Shown here piece by piece: positions 1 to 5,426 of a stretch of 5,429 nt of DNA. The position numbers were made by a program, and so were the translations under genes. This stretch comes from an uncultured Hyphomicrobiales bacterium (GTDB lineage: Bacteria; Pseudomonadota; Alphaproteobacteria; Rhizobiales; Beijerinckiaceae). The notes beneath the pieces were generated by a model. The model ran no database searches and was not told the DNA's origin. It was given only the letters and a program-made list of their open reading frames with translations. Position 1 is the first letter of the stretch. Each line of letters starts with the position of its first letter. Location of the stretch: assembly GCA_903916165.1 (NCBI GenBank), contig CAIWVR010000194.1, positions 1 through 5,429 on the forward strand, read 5' to 3'.

Positions 1-258
1 AACCCTCGACAAGCCAATTGCGCAGGCGTCACGAATCACACCTTCCATCATCCAACGGAACGGCACACGACACCGGAGACAATCCAATCGGCTTTGACAA
101 TCGCGTATGTCAACATGCATGTGCCGAGCGCGGCCAAAATCCGCCACCAGAAGAGGCGCGGCACCACCCGGCCTGCAGCACCCTGCGCATGGCAGCGCTG
201 GCAGCTTGTGCTAGAAAGCCGGATGCGGTGCCCTTGCCGCCCCCGGAGATGGACAAAC

Positions 259-486
259 ATGACGAGTCCCATGGCGATCGCGATCTATTTCACGATCTGG
301 TGGATCGTGCTCTTCGTCATTCTCCCGTGGGGCGTGCGTTCGCAACAGGAGGAGGGCGACATTGTCGCAGGCACAGACCCCGGTGCGCCCGTGGCCCCGC
401 GCCTGCTGATCAAGGCTGCAGCGACGACGATCCTCGCCGCCATCCTGTTCGCAGGCCTTTGGGTCTTCATGGAATACATGGCCTGA
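259..486 (+). CDS. DUF1467 family small inner-membrane protein
   Basis: This 75-residue protein has two predicted membrane helices. The first, about residues 5-23, contains an IWWIVLFVILPW stretch; the second is about 53-73. The first helix runs into PWGVRSQ (23-29), then an acidic EEGD and a TDPGAPVAPR linker. That order of helix, PWGVRSQ, GTDPGAP and second helix is typical of DUF1467 (COG5454), a short alphaproteobacterial family of unknown function. The ATG at 259 is chosen because GGAG lies at 245-248 and it leaves a short N-terminus before the first helix; an ATG at 271 also falls in frame but has no clear ribosome site. The frame stays open upstream to base 1, but that part is basic, unlike the family and without membrane character, so I treat it as non-coding. 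In many alphaproteobacteria this gene lies near methylmalonyl-CoA epimerase and prolyl-tRNA synthetase genes; neither is visible here. Family call confident, function unknown. Confidence 0.85.
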   Translation: MTSPMAIAIYFTIWWIVLFVILPWGVRSQQEEGDIVAGTDPGAPVAPRLLIKAAATTILAAILFAGLWVFMEYMA

Positions 487-603
487 TCGCTTGACCGCGT
501 GCCATCGGGCGTTTAGGCAATCCTCACTCGAGCGGGCCAACCCCGCTGCTTCGCCCGATCTGGCGCAGACATCGAGTGACTGGCCGTCATCGGCGAAAGG
601 TGA

Positions 604-679
604 GAGCGCGTAGCTCAGTTGGTAGAGCACGTGACTTTTAATCATGGGGTCGTGGGTTCGAGTCCCACCGCGCTCACCA
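604..679 (+). tRNA. tRNA-Lys(UUU)
   Basis: A complete 76-base cloverleaf. The acceptor stem pairs GAGCGCG (604-610) with CGCGCTC (669-675), followed by discriminator A676 and an encoded CCA at 677-679. The D arm contains AGCTCAGTTGGTAGAGC. The anticodon stem 630-634/642-646 closes the seven-base loop CTTTTAA with anticodon TTT at 637-639, so it reads lysine AAA and AAG codons. The T arm has GTGGG, TTCGAGT, CCCAC. No intron or damage is seen. It is on the same strand as the DUF1467 gene, about 117 bases downstream, and is followed by T-rich DNA that could end transcription. Confidence 0.98.
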
Positions 680-724
680 TTTTCTTTATTTTTCAACATG
701 TTAGCGCAAAAGTAGAGCTTTTTT
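680..724 (+). terminator. T-rich stretch and weak hairpin downstream of tRNA-Lys
   Basis: Just after the encoded CCA comes a T-rich run (680-693). A small dyad follows: AAAAG (708-712), a TAGAG loop and CTTTT (718-722), leading into six Ts at 719-724. The stem is AT-rich and short, so this is only a plausible end point for the tRNA transcript. Confidence 0.35.
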
Positions 725-1129
725 CTGGACGCGACGATTGCGTGTGAAAATCTCTCCGTAGGTCGGCGCGGGGCCAATTCCTACCGGAAAATCCGGCTCA
801 AGTACCTGATTTTGCGAGAAATTTCCGTTAATACGCAGGAAAACTGAGCCGCTTTTGAAGACGGGATCGCACCTGACATCCTATGCGAACTCACATCAAA
901 ATCGCCCAACCATTCGGCATCCGACCAAGGTACAACGCAGCTGCCAGCCTGGCACAAGGCGCACCGCTTCCTGCTGATCCTCAATCGCTTATCGCCCCCG
1001 AACCTTTCTCGACATGCCACGCGCTCCAAAGCTGACGATACAAAACCAGCCCTGGGAGACGTTTTTCGGGGGCAAGGTCACCCGCATTCCCGGGCAAAAA
1101 TACGCTAACGGGATTTTATGCTTAAGTGT
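725..1129. other. Non-coding stretch with no supported gene
   Basis: Between the tRNA region and the monooxygenase promoter I find no convincing gene. The open frames here are short, arginine- and cysteine-rich, lack good ribosome sites and match no family I know. Around 781-840 the composition is about 45% GC, lower than the genes on either side. A short perfect dyad, CCGGA-AAA-TCCGG, lies at 784-796. It may be remnant or foreign DNA, or simply a long leader region. Confidence 0.4.
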
Positions 1130-1159
1130 TTGTCCTGAAGGGCCCGTCCGAGATATCAT
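1130..1159 (+). promoter_or_regulatory. Candidate sigma-70-like promoter for the monooxygenase gene
   Basis: TTGTCC (1130-1135, four of six consensus positions) is followed 18 bases later by TATCAT (1154-1159, five of six). Transcription would begin near 1166, giving a leader of about 70 bases that contains the 1182-1200 hairpin. This is consensus matching only; alphaproteobacterial promoters often deviate from it. Confidence 0.4.
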
Positions 1160-1181
1160 TCGGAAGACAGGCTCTGGTTCG

Positions 1182-1200
1182 TGGGCGGGTTATTCGCCCA
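1182..1200 (+). promoter_or_regulatory. Hairpin in the leader of the monooxygenase gene
   Basis: TGGGCG (1182-1187) pairs perfectly with CGCCCA (1195-1200) around a seven-base loop, GGTTATT. It ends 22 bases before the Shine-Dalgarno sequence. No T-run follows, so it is not an intrinsic terminator. It could stabilise the 5' end of the mRNA, bind a protein, or be chance. I could not match it to a known riboswitch. Confidence 0.3.
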
Positions 1201-1222
1201 AGCAGTGGCGACAAAGCGTTAA

Positions 1223-1229
1223 GGGGGAG
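1223..1229 (+). promoter_or_regulatory. Strong ribosome binding site selecting a GTG start
   Basis: GGGGGAG at 1223-1229 sits five bases before the GTG at 1235. The nearest in-frame ATG (1253) has only an AGAAGG two bases away, which is too close. The spacing therefore favours GTG as the true start. Confidence 0.65.
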
Positions 1230-1234
1230 CGACT

Positions 1235-2581
1235 GTGGCAATCAAGAAGGATATGCTGAAACTGGGGTTCTTTATTCGGCCAACAGGTCACCATATCGGC
1301 TCGTGGAGGCATCCGGAAGCTCAGGCCGACGCAGGCGTGAACCTGCCCCATTTTGTCGAATTGGCGAAGACAGCCGAGCGCGGTCTGTTCGATATGATTT
1401 TCTCGGCAGACTCGCCAACCGCCTTCACCGCCGAGGCGTCGAGCCTTCACCGCACCCATTATGTCGCCTGGATCGAGCCCTTCACGCTCCTGACGGCGCT
1501 TGCGACCCATACGACGAATATTGGGCTGGTCTGCACGGCGAGCACGAGTTTCGAAGAGCCTTACGCGCTTGCGCGCCGCTTCGCTTCCCTCGACATTGTC
1601 AGTGACGGGCGCGCAGGCTGGAACGTCGTGACAACGGGTAATCCAGCAGCCGCGGCCAATTTCAGCGATGAGCCGCATCTTCCCAAAGCTGAGCGTTACA
1701 GGAAGGCACGCGAATTCACTGACGTTGTGCGCGGGCTATGGGATAGCTGGGATGACGACGCTTTCATCCGTGATCGCGAAACGGGCGTCTTCTTCGATCG
1801 CAGCAAGATGCATGTGCTCGATCACCACGGGGCTTATTACAACGTCCGCGGTCCGCTGAATGTTGCACGTTCTCCGCAGGGCCAACCAGTCATTGTCCAG
1901 GCGGGCGATTCAGATGATGGCCGGGAAATGGCAGCTGAAACAGCAGAAGTCATGTTCACGGCGAATGAAGAACTCGCGTCCGCGCAGGCCTTTTACGCAG
2001 ATGTGAAAAGTCGCATGGGCAAATTCGGGCGCCGCCCGGAAGACTTGAAAATCATGCCAGGCCTGTCCGTCATCGTGGCAAAAACGCGTCAGGAAGCGCA
2101 GGACAAATTTCAGCAATTGCAAGATCTCATCCATCCGGAGATTGGCATCGCAGTGCTGTCGCGCAAGATGGGCTTCGACTTCAGCCGATATCCTGTCGAC
2201 GGCCCCGTGCCGGAAATTCCTGAAAGCGATGTTCTGTCATCGCGCGTTGGAGCCCTGGTCTCGGCTGCCCAACGCGACAATCTGACCATCCGCGAGCTTT
2301 ATCAGAAATTCTGCTCGACGCGTGGACATTGCTCGCTCATTGGCACGCCAGTCGATGTCGCCGACGAAATGCAGGCATGGCACGAAGGCGAGGCGGCCGA
2401 CGGGTTCAATTTCATCGCGCCCTGGTTGCCGGGCGGTCTGGACGACTTCGTCAATCTCGTGGTTCCGGAGTTACAGCGCCGTGGCCTCTACCGTACCGCC
2501 TACGAGGGCAAGACCCTGCGTGACAACCTTGGTCTGAGAACGCCAGTCAGTCGCTATGCAGTTGGCGCACCCGGCCTATAG
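1235..2581 (+). CDS. FMN-dependent (luciferase-like) monooxygenase, NtaA/SnaA/DszA group
   Basis: This 448-residue protein is full length for the two-component monooxygenases related to nitrilotriacetate monooxygenase (NtaA), pristinamycin IIA synthase (SnaA) and dibenzothiophene-sulfone monooxygenase (DszA). These use reduced FMN from a separate reductase, plus O2, to oxidise substrates at C-N, C-S or similar positions in the cytoplasm. Hallmarks in order are HIGSWRHPEA (20-29), GLFDMIFSADS (50-60), SLDIVSDGRAGWNVVT (118-133), SPQGQPVIVQAGDSDDGR (213-230) followed by AAETAEVMF, MPGLSVIV (274-281), GTPVDVADEMQ (370-380) and a C-terminal PELQRRGLYR / LRDNLGL. These outline the TIM-barrel flavin fold with no break. 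It starts at GTG, with GGGGGAG five bases upstream. The last residues after LRDNLGLRTPVSR extend slightly past the usual end, and a transposase fragment begins six bases after the stop. No flavin reductase or transporter is present, so the substrate cannot be inferred. Confidence 0.93.
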   Translation: MAIKKDMLKLGFFIRPTGHHIGSWRHPEAQADAGVNLPHFVELAKTAERGLFDMIFSADSPTAFTAEASSLHRTHYVAWIEPFTLLTALATHTTNIGLVCTASTSFEEPYALARRFASLDIVSDGRAGWNVVTTGNPAAAANFSDEPHLPKAERYRKAREFTDVVRGLWDSWDDDAFIRDRETGVFFDRSKMHVLDHHGAYYNVRGPLNVARSPQGQPVIVQAGDSDDGREMAAETAEVMFTANEELASAQAFYADVKSRMGKFGRRPEDLKIMPGLSVIVAKTRQEAQDKFQQLQDLIHPEIGIAVLSRKMGFDFSRYPVDGPVPEIPESDVLSSRVGALVSAAQRDNLTIRELYQKFCSTRGHCSLIGTPVDVADEMQAWHEGEAADGFNFIAPWLPGGLDDFVNLVVPELQRRGLYRTAYEGKTLRDNLGLRTPVSRYAVGAPGL

Positions 2582-2587
2582 CCCTCC

Positions 2588-2730
2588 ATGAGCGAAGATG
2601 TGCCGGTCAGCCGTCAGGCGGCGGTTCTAGGGATCAGCCAGGGCCCGGTTGCTGATCAATCCCTGCCGGTTCCTGTTGCAGATCTGGCGCTGATGCGCCG
2701 GATCAAGGCATTGCACCTGGCTTGGCCGTT
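2588..2730 (+). pseudogene. Truncated IS3-family OrfB transposase (N-terminal fragment)
   Basis: The first 48 or so codons read as the N-terminus of an IS3-family OrfB: PVSRQAAVLGIS (6-17), then PVPVADLALMRRIKALHLAW, matching the familiar pattern of SRQA.LLGISRG.VYY, a VS..DLALMRRID.LHL stretch and a PFAGSRML segment. Here the PFAGSRML block is missing. After the WP at about 2728 the frame becomes unrelated and stops at 2779. The usual VYY is replaced by VAD. The DDE catalytic domain is absent, so no active enzyme is made. No OrfA or terminal inverted repeat is seen. It begins six bases after the monooxygenase stop, in the same orientation, which suggests an insertion and later deletion close to the end of that gene. 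The family call rests on motif recall rather than a search. Confidence 0.7.
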
Positions 2731-2736
2731 GGTATT

Positions 2737-2753
2737 AGTGCTGCATCAGCACT
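2737..2753. repeat. Perfect short inverted repeat at the end of the OrfB fragment
   Basis: AGTGCTG (2737-2743), loop CAT, CAGCACT (2747-2753). It lies a few bases beyond the point where similarity to OrfB ends. No T-run follows on either strand, so it is not an obvious intrinsic terminator, but it could mark the deletion junction or slow convergent transcription. Confidence 0.4.
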
Positions 2754-2795
2754 GGGACCACGACAGCGGGATATTCTGACCCGACATATCTGTGG

Positions 2796-2864
2796 TTGAA
2801 AAACGCCCGAAAGCAGTCAGTGCGTCGCAATCGAACGACGCCGCCTGGCATGAGTGTCACTGAC
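2796..2864 (-). terminator. Possible terminator after the 554-residue gene
   Basis: Read on the minus strand, just after the stop of the 554-residue gene, GTCAGTG (2864-2858) can pair with CACTGAC (2822-2816). Inside or alternative to it, GCGTCG (2841-2836) pairs with CGACGC (2827-2822) around an eight-base loop. A TTTTT run follows at about 2802-2798. The run is some ten bases beyond the stem, so this is not canonical. It also lies between two convergent transcription units, where a terminator is expected. Confidence 0.35.
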
Positions 2865-2868
2865 GCCA

Positions 2869-4533
2869 TTACTGCCGGTACTCGAAAGCACGGACGGATA
2901 TTTTTGCGACCTGCTGCATCAGAGGGATCTGATCCAATGGCAGATCCGATGCAATATCGCGTCCGACCAACGCCATTTGTGTCCAAAGAGAATGACGCGC
3001 TTTGCCGTCGGCGCGCATGGCCAGGGCTGAAATTGCACATTGCCTTGCCCAAAAGGACCGCCGTGCCGGCAGGTAAACCTTCATCAGCTTGGCGGCGCGC
3101 TGTTTCGAGCCCCTCACGGGATAAAGCAAATCCTCCAATGCCTCGCCAGCTTCAAACCATTGATATTCAGATTCAATGTCCAAAATCGCCGTATGCGCCT
3201 TGGCCACCGCGGCCAGATTTGTCTGTTCTGGCGGCAGATCCGCCAGAAGCGATGTCATAATTTCCATTGGCGAGGAATGATCAGGATGAACAGGACCGAG
3301 GCCGAGATTTTCCACCACTTCAACCAATTTGAACGGGGGGGGAATTCCAGCGTCGCAATTGTCTGCGATCGCCAACGCCAACATCCGGGTGATCACCGTC
3401 AAATCGGTTTCAAACAGAGGCATTGCCGATTTCATCTCACGAACAATCTGGTCCACCTCGGACTTTGATAGATCCGGGAGCACCATGGCATCGGCGACCC
3501 CCTCAAGCTTCATCATCACGGTTACCAGTTGATAGCTGGCACCCTGCCTTTGCGTGACAAGCAGGCTTCGTGTTCCTGAGCCATCACAGACCGAGACGTA
3601 ACACTTGATGATCTTTGGCGGGTTCCTCTTGATCGGCGGCAGGGCGTTTGAGCGCATGGAGCGTATGGCTCCGTCGAGAACAGCCTGTCGTGACTGAGGG
3701 AGCCAGGACCGCATGCGCAACAAACGTTCAATCACAGAGCTTTCAACGGGAGTTTGTTGGGCGGAGGCAGCAAGATCTTCAGCAACAGACTGCGCCAGGG
3801 CCTCATCGGGATGCAACACAAACCCGGCGACAGCCTGAATGAACCCTGCTTCCTTGCCGGCAATGATTTCATGCAGCATGAGCACACATGCCTGCAACGG
3901 CAAGCTCGCAAAGAGGGAGTTCAAATATTGATGCGTGTCAAAAGGATTTTGGTCTACTTCATCCATTAATTGCAACATTGATGATACGATATCTGGCTCC
4001 TCGAGGCCTTGCGTGTCCGGGGACGCAACAGCAAGTGCATTCCCCATGGACTCCTTCAAACTTTCGGAAATAGCCCACCCGGCATCAGCAAGAAGCTTGC
4101 CTGTGAGCATCAAATCAATAGGGCTGAGTAAACCATCTTCAATGGCCTTTTCCAAAAGATCATAAATGGTCTGGATGTTTTCCCGCGCCTCGGGATCACC
4201 TCCGTTTGACGATATTTTGAGATCGCTCAACTCAACGAGCAGGTCAGCCAAAAATTCATTTTTTTCTTCTGCGTCACTATTTTCTGAAACGCAGGTTCTC
4301 AAATATTCAGCGAAGAGTTCAACGGGGCCGTCGCGACCAAACAAATTGAGGTCAAACCCGTCAGAGGTGATGCCCAATTCCTGTTGAATCGCCTTCTGCA
4401 AGAGGGCCAATTCAGCTTGGTCCATGTTCTTGAACACGTCCAAGACAGCATTTGGCTTTACAACGCGCTTGCCCTTTGGAGCAGAGGCTCTCTTTTTCGA
4501 CAACGGCCTTCCTTTTTTCGTCGGCTTCTTCAT
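2869..4533 (-). CDS. Uncharacterised 554-residue helical protein
   Basis: I do not recognise this protein. It opens with a lysine-rich, probably disordered tail (1-27, KKPTKKGRPLSKKR), then helix-rich segments with acidic patches (for example DAEEKNEF and ELSDL at 87-105). Repeated leucine/alanine helices through 120-295 and 375-550 suggest an alpha-solenoid-like architecture. Between about 303 and 350 a more strand-like insert, including KCYVSVCDGSGTRSLLV, breaks the helical pattern. There is no signal peptide, membrane segment, Walker motif, nuclease motif or CxxC zinc pair, so it is probably cytosolic; the basic tail could bind nucleic acid, but that is inference. The ATG at 4533 has AGGG and GGGG upstream; a downstream ATG at residue 37 would remove the basic tail. 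Sampled rows of the 5' half are 40-47% GC against 60-65% in flanking fragments, and codon use is correspondingly AT-richer. It stands alone, convergent to the monooxygenase and bracketed by dead mobile elements, consistent with transfer. The frame is long and uninterrupted, so it is very likely a real gene. Confidence 0.82.
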   Translation of the reverse strand: MKKPTKKGRPLSKKRASAPKGKRVVKPNAVLDVFKNMDQAELALLQKAIQQELGITSDGFDLNLFGRDGPVELFAEYLRTCVSENSDAEEKNEFLADLLVELSDLKISSNGGDPEARENIQTIYDLLEKAIEDGLLSPIDLMLTGKLLADAGWAISESLKESMGNALAVASPDTQGLEEPDIVSSMLQLMDEVDQNPFDTHQYLNSLFASLPLQACVLMLHEIIAGKEAGFIQAVAGFVLHPDEALAQSVAEDLAASAQQTPVESSVIERLLRMRSWLPQSRQAVLDGAIRSMRSNALPPIKRNPPKIIKCYVSVCDGSGTRSLLVTQRQGASYQLVTVMMKLEGVADAMVLPDLSKSEVDQIVREMKSAMPLFETDLTVITRMLALAIADNCDAGIPPPFKLVEVVENLGLGPVHPDHSSPMEIMTSLLADLPPEQTNLAAVAKAHTAILDIESEYQWFEAGEALEDLLYPVRGSKQRAAKLMKVYLPARRSFWARQCAISALAMRADGKARHSLWTQMALVGRDIASDLPLDQIPLMQQVAKISVRAFEYRQ

Positions 4534-4536
4534 CGC

Positions 4537-4737
4537 CCCGATCCCTGAAATTGCACGCGCATGGAGCTTCCACGATAGTCAAATCGGAGCGGGTCGCCAA
4601 TGTCCTGACCGGATAAATGTCAAGGATATCCAAATGCCCACGCCATTGCTGTGCAGGAAGACCATGATCTCGCGGACTCGTTTCTGCTCAGCCCAAGCAT
4701 CCGTGATCCGCTTGCCCCGGATCATGCCCGATCCCAG
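4537..4737 (-). pseudogene. Decayed RecD2-like DNA helicase fragment
   Basis: On the minus strand, from 4737, the reading LGSGMIRG is followed directly by KRITDAWAEQ, KRVREIMVF and LHSNGVG, ending at 4636. In RecD2-type ATP-dependent helicases, GSGMIRG begins one helix-hairpin-helix motif (GMIRGIGP.YAKR), and the AWAEQK..REIMVFLHS.GVG block follows a second one (GIGP.RAKRI) about 40 residues later. Here MIRG joins KRI directly, so the intervening segment is deleted in frame. After GVG the frame shifts: another frame reads DLTIVEAP and NFRDRGDEEAD (4582 to about 4534), possibly a worn version of the normal ENPYRLARDIRGIGFKTAD region. No ATPase motifs are present. It ends against the start codon of the 554-residue gene, which may have replaced the rest. 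The core match is convincing from memory of the family; the tail is tentative. Confidence 0.62.
4702..4726. repeat. Stem-loop at the deletion junction of the helicase fragment
   Basis: TGATCCG (4704-4710) pairs with CGGATCA (4718-4724) around a seven-base CTTGCCC loop, extendable by a G-T pair and a C-G pair outward. It falls exactly where the MIRG and KRI codons meet in the RecD2-like fragment, so it may be a by-product of the deletion rather than a functional site. Confidence 0.4.
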
Positions 4738-4789
4738 GGCCATGGGAGGCTTACGGGGCCCAAATGCAAGCCGGCACCCGCCTCGCTCG

Positions 4790-4804
4790 CAGAATCTGAT
4801 TCTG
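4790..4804. repeat. 15-base perfect palindrome CAGAATC-T-GATTCTG
   Basis: Two seven-base arms around a single central T. It lies between the helicase fragment and the IstB fragment, in otherwise non-coding DNA. It could be an old operator or transposon-end feature, or chance; no adjacent intact gene depends on it in an obvious way. Confidence 0.4.
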
Positions 4805-4862
4805 TAGCGCGGAACATCCATTGACCCGCCTTTTCAAATGTCCTGAGCCGCGCGATCCCCGG

Positions 4863-4982
4863 CAGATCACGCACAGCCCCGCCGACACCATCCTCGACCA
4901 CCTCATCCACATCACCCACCGCATCGAACTGACCGGCGAAAGCCTGCGCAGAGGGAGAGGAAAGCAGGCGAACAAGACTTGA
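4863..4982 (+). pseudogene. C-terminal fragment of an IS21-family IstB-like ATPase
   Basis: The frame ending at the TGA at 4980-4982 reads SPADTILDHLIHITHRIEL, then TGESLRR and a basic tail, GRGKQANKT. This matches the C-terminal signature of IstB, the AAA+ helper ATPase of IS21 transposition, usually P..ADAILDRLVH.AHRIEL.GES.R. Only about 40 residues are recognisable; Walker A and B, which lie far upstream in IstB, are absent, and sequence before about 4857 does not resemble the family. It is therefore a dead remnant. No IstA or inverted repeat is visible. Together with the OrfB fragment it brackets the 554-residue gene, but the two belong to different IS families and so are not ends of one simple transposon. 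Confidence 0.68.
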
Positions 4983-5098
4983 CCCAACACCCGGCCCGAT
5001 GACAAAAAGCCAACGGCCAGCAAGGCTCGCGACCCGGGCAGCTTCATCTCGTGACGGTGGGCGGCATTATCGCAATCCGCAGACGAGAGGCTGAACAG

Positions 5099-5326
5099 AT
5101 GGCGATGGGAGTGCCGACAAGATCTTGGGCGCTTATGAGCGCCGCGCAATGGGGGGCTGCCTTCGGCTTGCTCTTCGCCGCTTTCAAATATGAGGAAATA
5201 GCCCCTGTCTTGAAGTCCAACCCGCAAGCTGCCATCGGCATGGTGGTCGGGTTCCTGGTCGGCGGCATATTCGTCGCGCTCCTGATTGCGGCCATTCGAA
5301 ACGCCGCATGTTCCAAGACCTCTTGA
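5099..5326 (+). CDS. Small two-helix membrane protein of unknown function
   Basis: This 75-residue protein has a short N-terminus (MAMGVPTRSW), a first hydrophobic helix at about 11-29 (ALMSAAQWGAAFGLLFAAF), a polar loop KYEEIAPVLKSNPQ (30-43), a second glycine-rich helix at about 44-66, and a short basic/polar tail ending CSKTS. The ATG at 5099 is chosen because GAGAGG lies at 5085-5090, eight bases upstream. A longer reading from 5051 would add 16 mostly polar residues with no better ribosome site; the ATG at 5105 is also possible. I do not recognise a family. The positive-inside rule is compatible with both ends in the cytoplasm. It follows the IstB remnant on the same strand and appears to be a single-gene unit. 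Its high GC resembles the left flank more than the 554-residue gene. It is likely but not certainly a real gene. Confidence 0.62.
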   Translation: MAMGVPTRSWALMSAAQWGAAFGLLFAAFKYEEIAPVLKSNPQAAIGMVVGFLVGGIFVALLIAAIRNAACSKTS

Positions 5327-5409
5327 ACATATAAGCCGCTTTTGAACACCGCATGGGTGAGAGCGCTGGCCGGGTGAGGCCGCGCGTCAGAACATCCCTT
5401 TGTTCGAGA

Positions 5410-5426
5410 GGAGGGACCATCCCTCC
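5410..5426. repeat. Perfect GC-rich hairpin at the right edge
   Basis: GGAGGGA (5410-5416), loop CCA, TCCCTCC (5420-5426). It lies 84 bases downstream of the small membrane gene and could be its terminator if a T-run follows beyond the window, or the leader or terminator of the next gene. The window ends three bases later, so this cannot be decided. Confidence 0.45.

Noticed and set aside
94..122. TTGACA at 94-99 as a promoter for the DUF1467 gene
   Set aside because: No acceptable -10 element occurs 16-18 bases downstream.
1..258. Open frame from base 1 continuous with the DUF1467 gene, and overlapping frames on both strands
   Set aside because: The upstream residues are basic and low in hydrophobic content, match no family, and the DUF1467 family begins close to the first membrane helix with a ribosome site at 245-248. 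Long open frames are common by chance at this GC. I see no gene here.
781..1029. 82-codon minus-strand frame in the gap after the tRNA
   Set aside because: Composition is rich in Arg, Cys and Ser with no recognisable motif, no convincing ribosome site and no homology I can recall; most likely chance.
1014..1259. 81-codon plus-strand frame running into the monooxygenase start
   Set aside because: It would overlap the monooxygenase start in another frame and cover the candidate promoter and hairpin; no family resemblance.
2735..3052. 105-codon minus-strand frame overlapping the 3' end of the 554-residue gene
   Set aside because: More than half lies in a different frame inside the longer, better supported gene, and the remainder is not recognisable.
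3104..3120. TTCGAGCCCCTCACGGG as a partial repeat of the tRNA-Lys T-loop region, suggesting an att site
   Set aside because: Only about ten bases match with one mismatch, and it lies inside the 554-residue coding frame; not enough for an attachment site.
2796..3468. Plus-strand frames of 142-154 codons opposite the 554-residue gene
   Set aside because: They are antisense shadows with irregular composition (many Arg, Pro, His, Cys) and no motif.
2588..4982. A composite transposon bounded by the two IS remnants
   Set aside because: The fragments belong to different families (IS3 and IS21), lack terminal inverted repeats and have no matching target duplication, so they cannot form a simple composite element.
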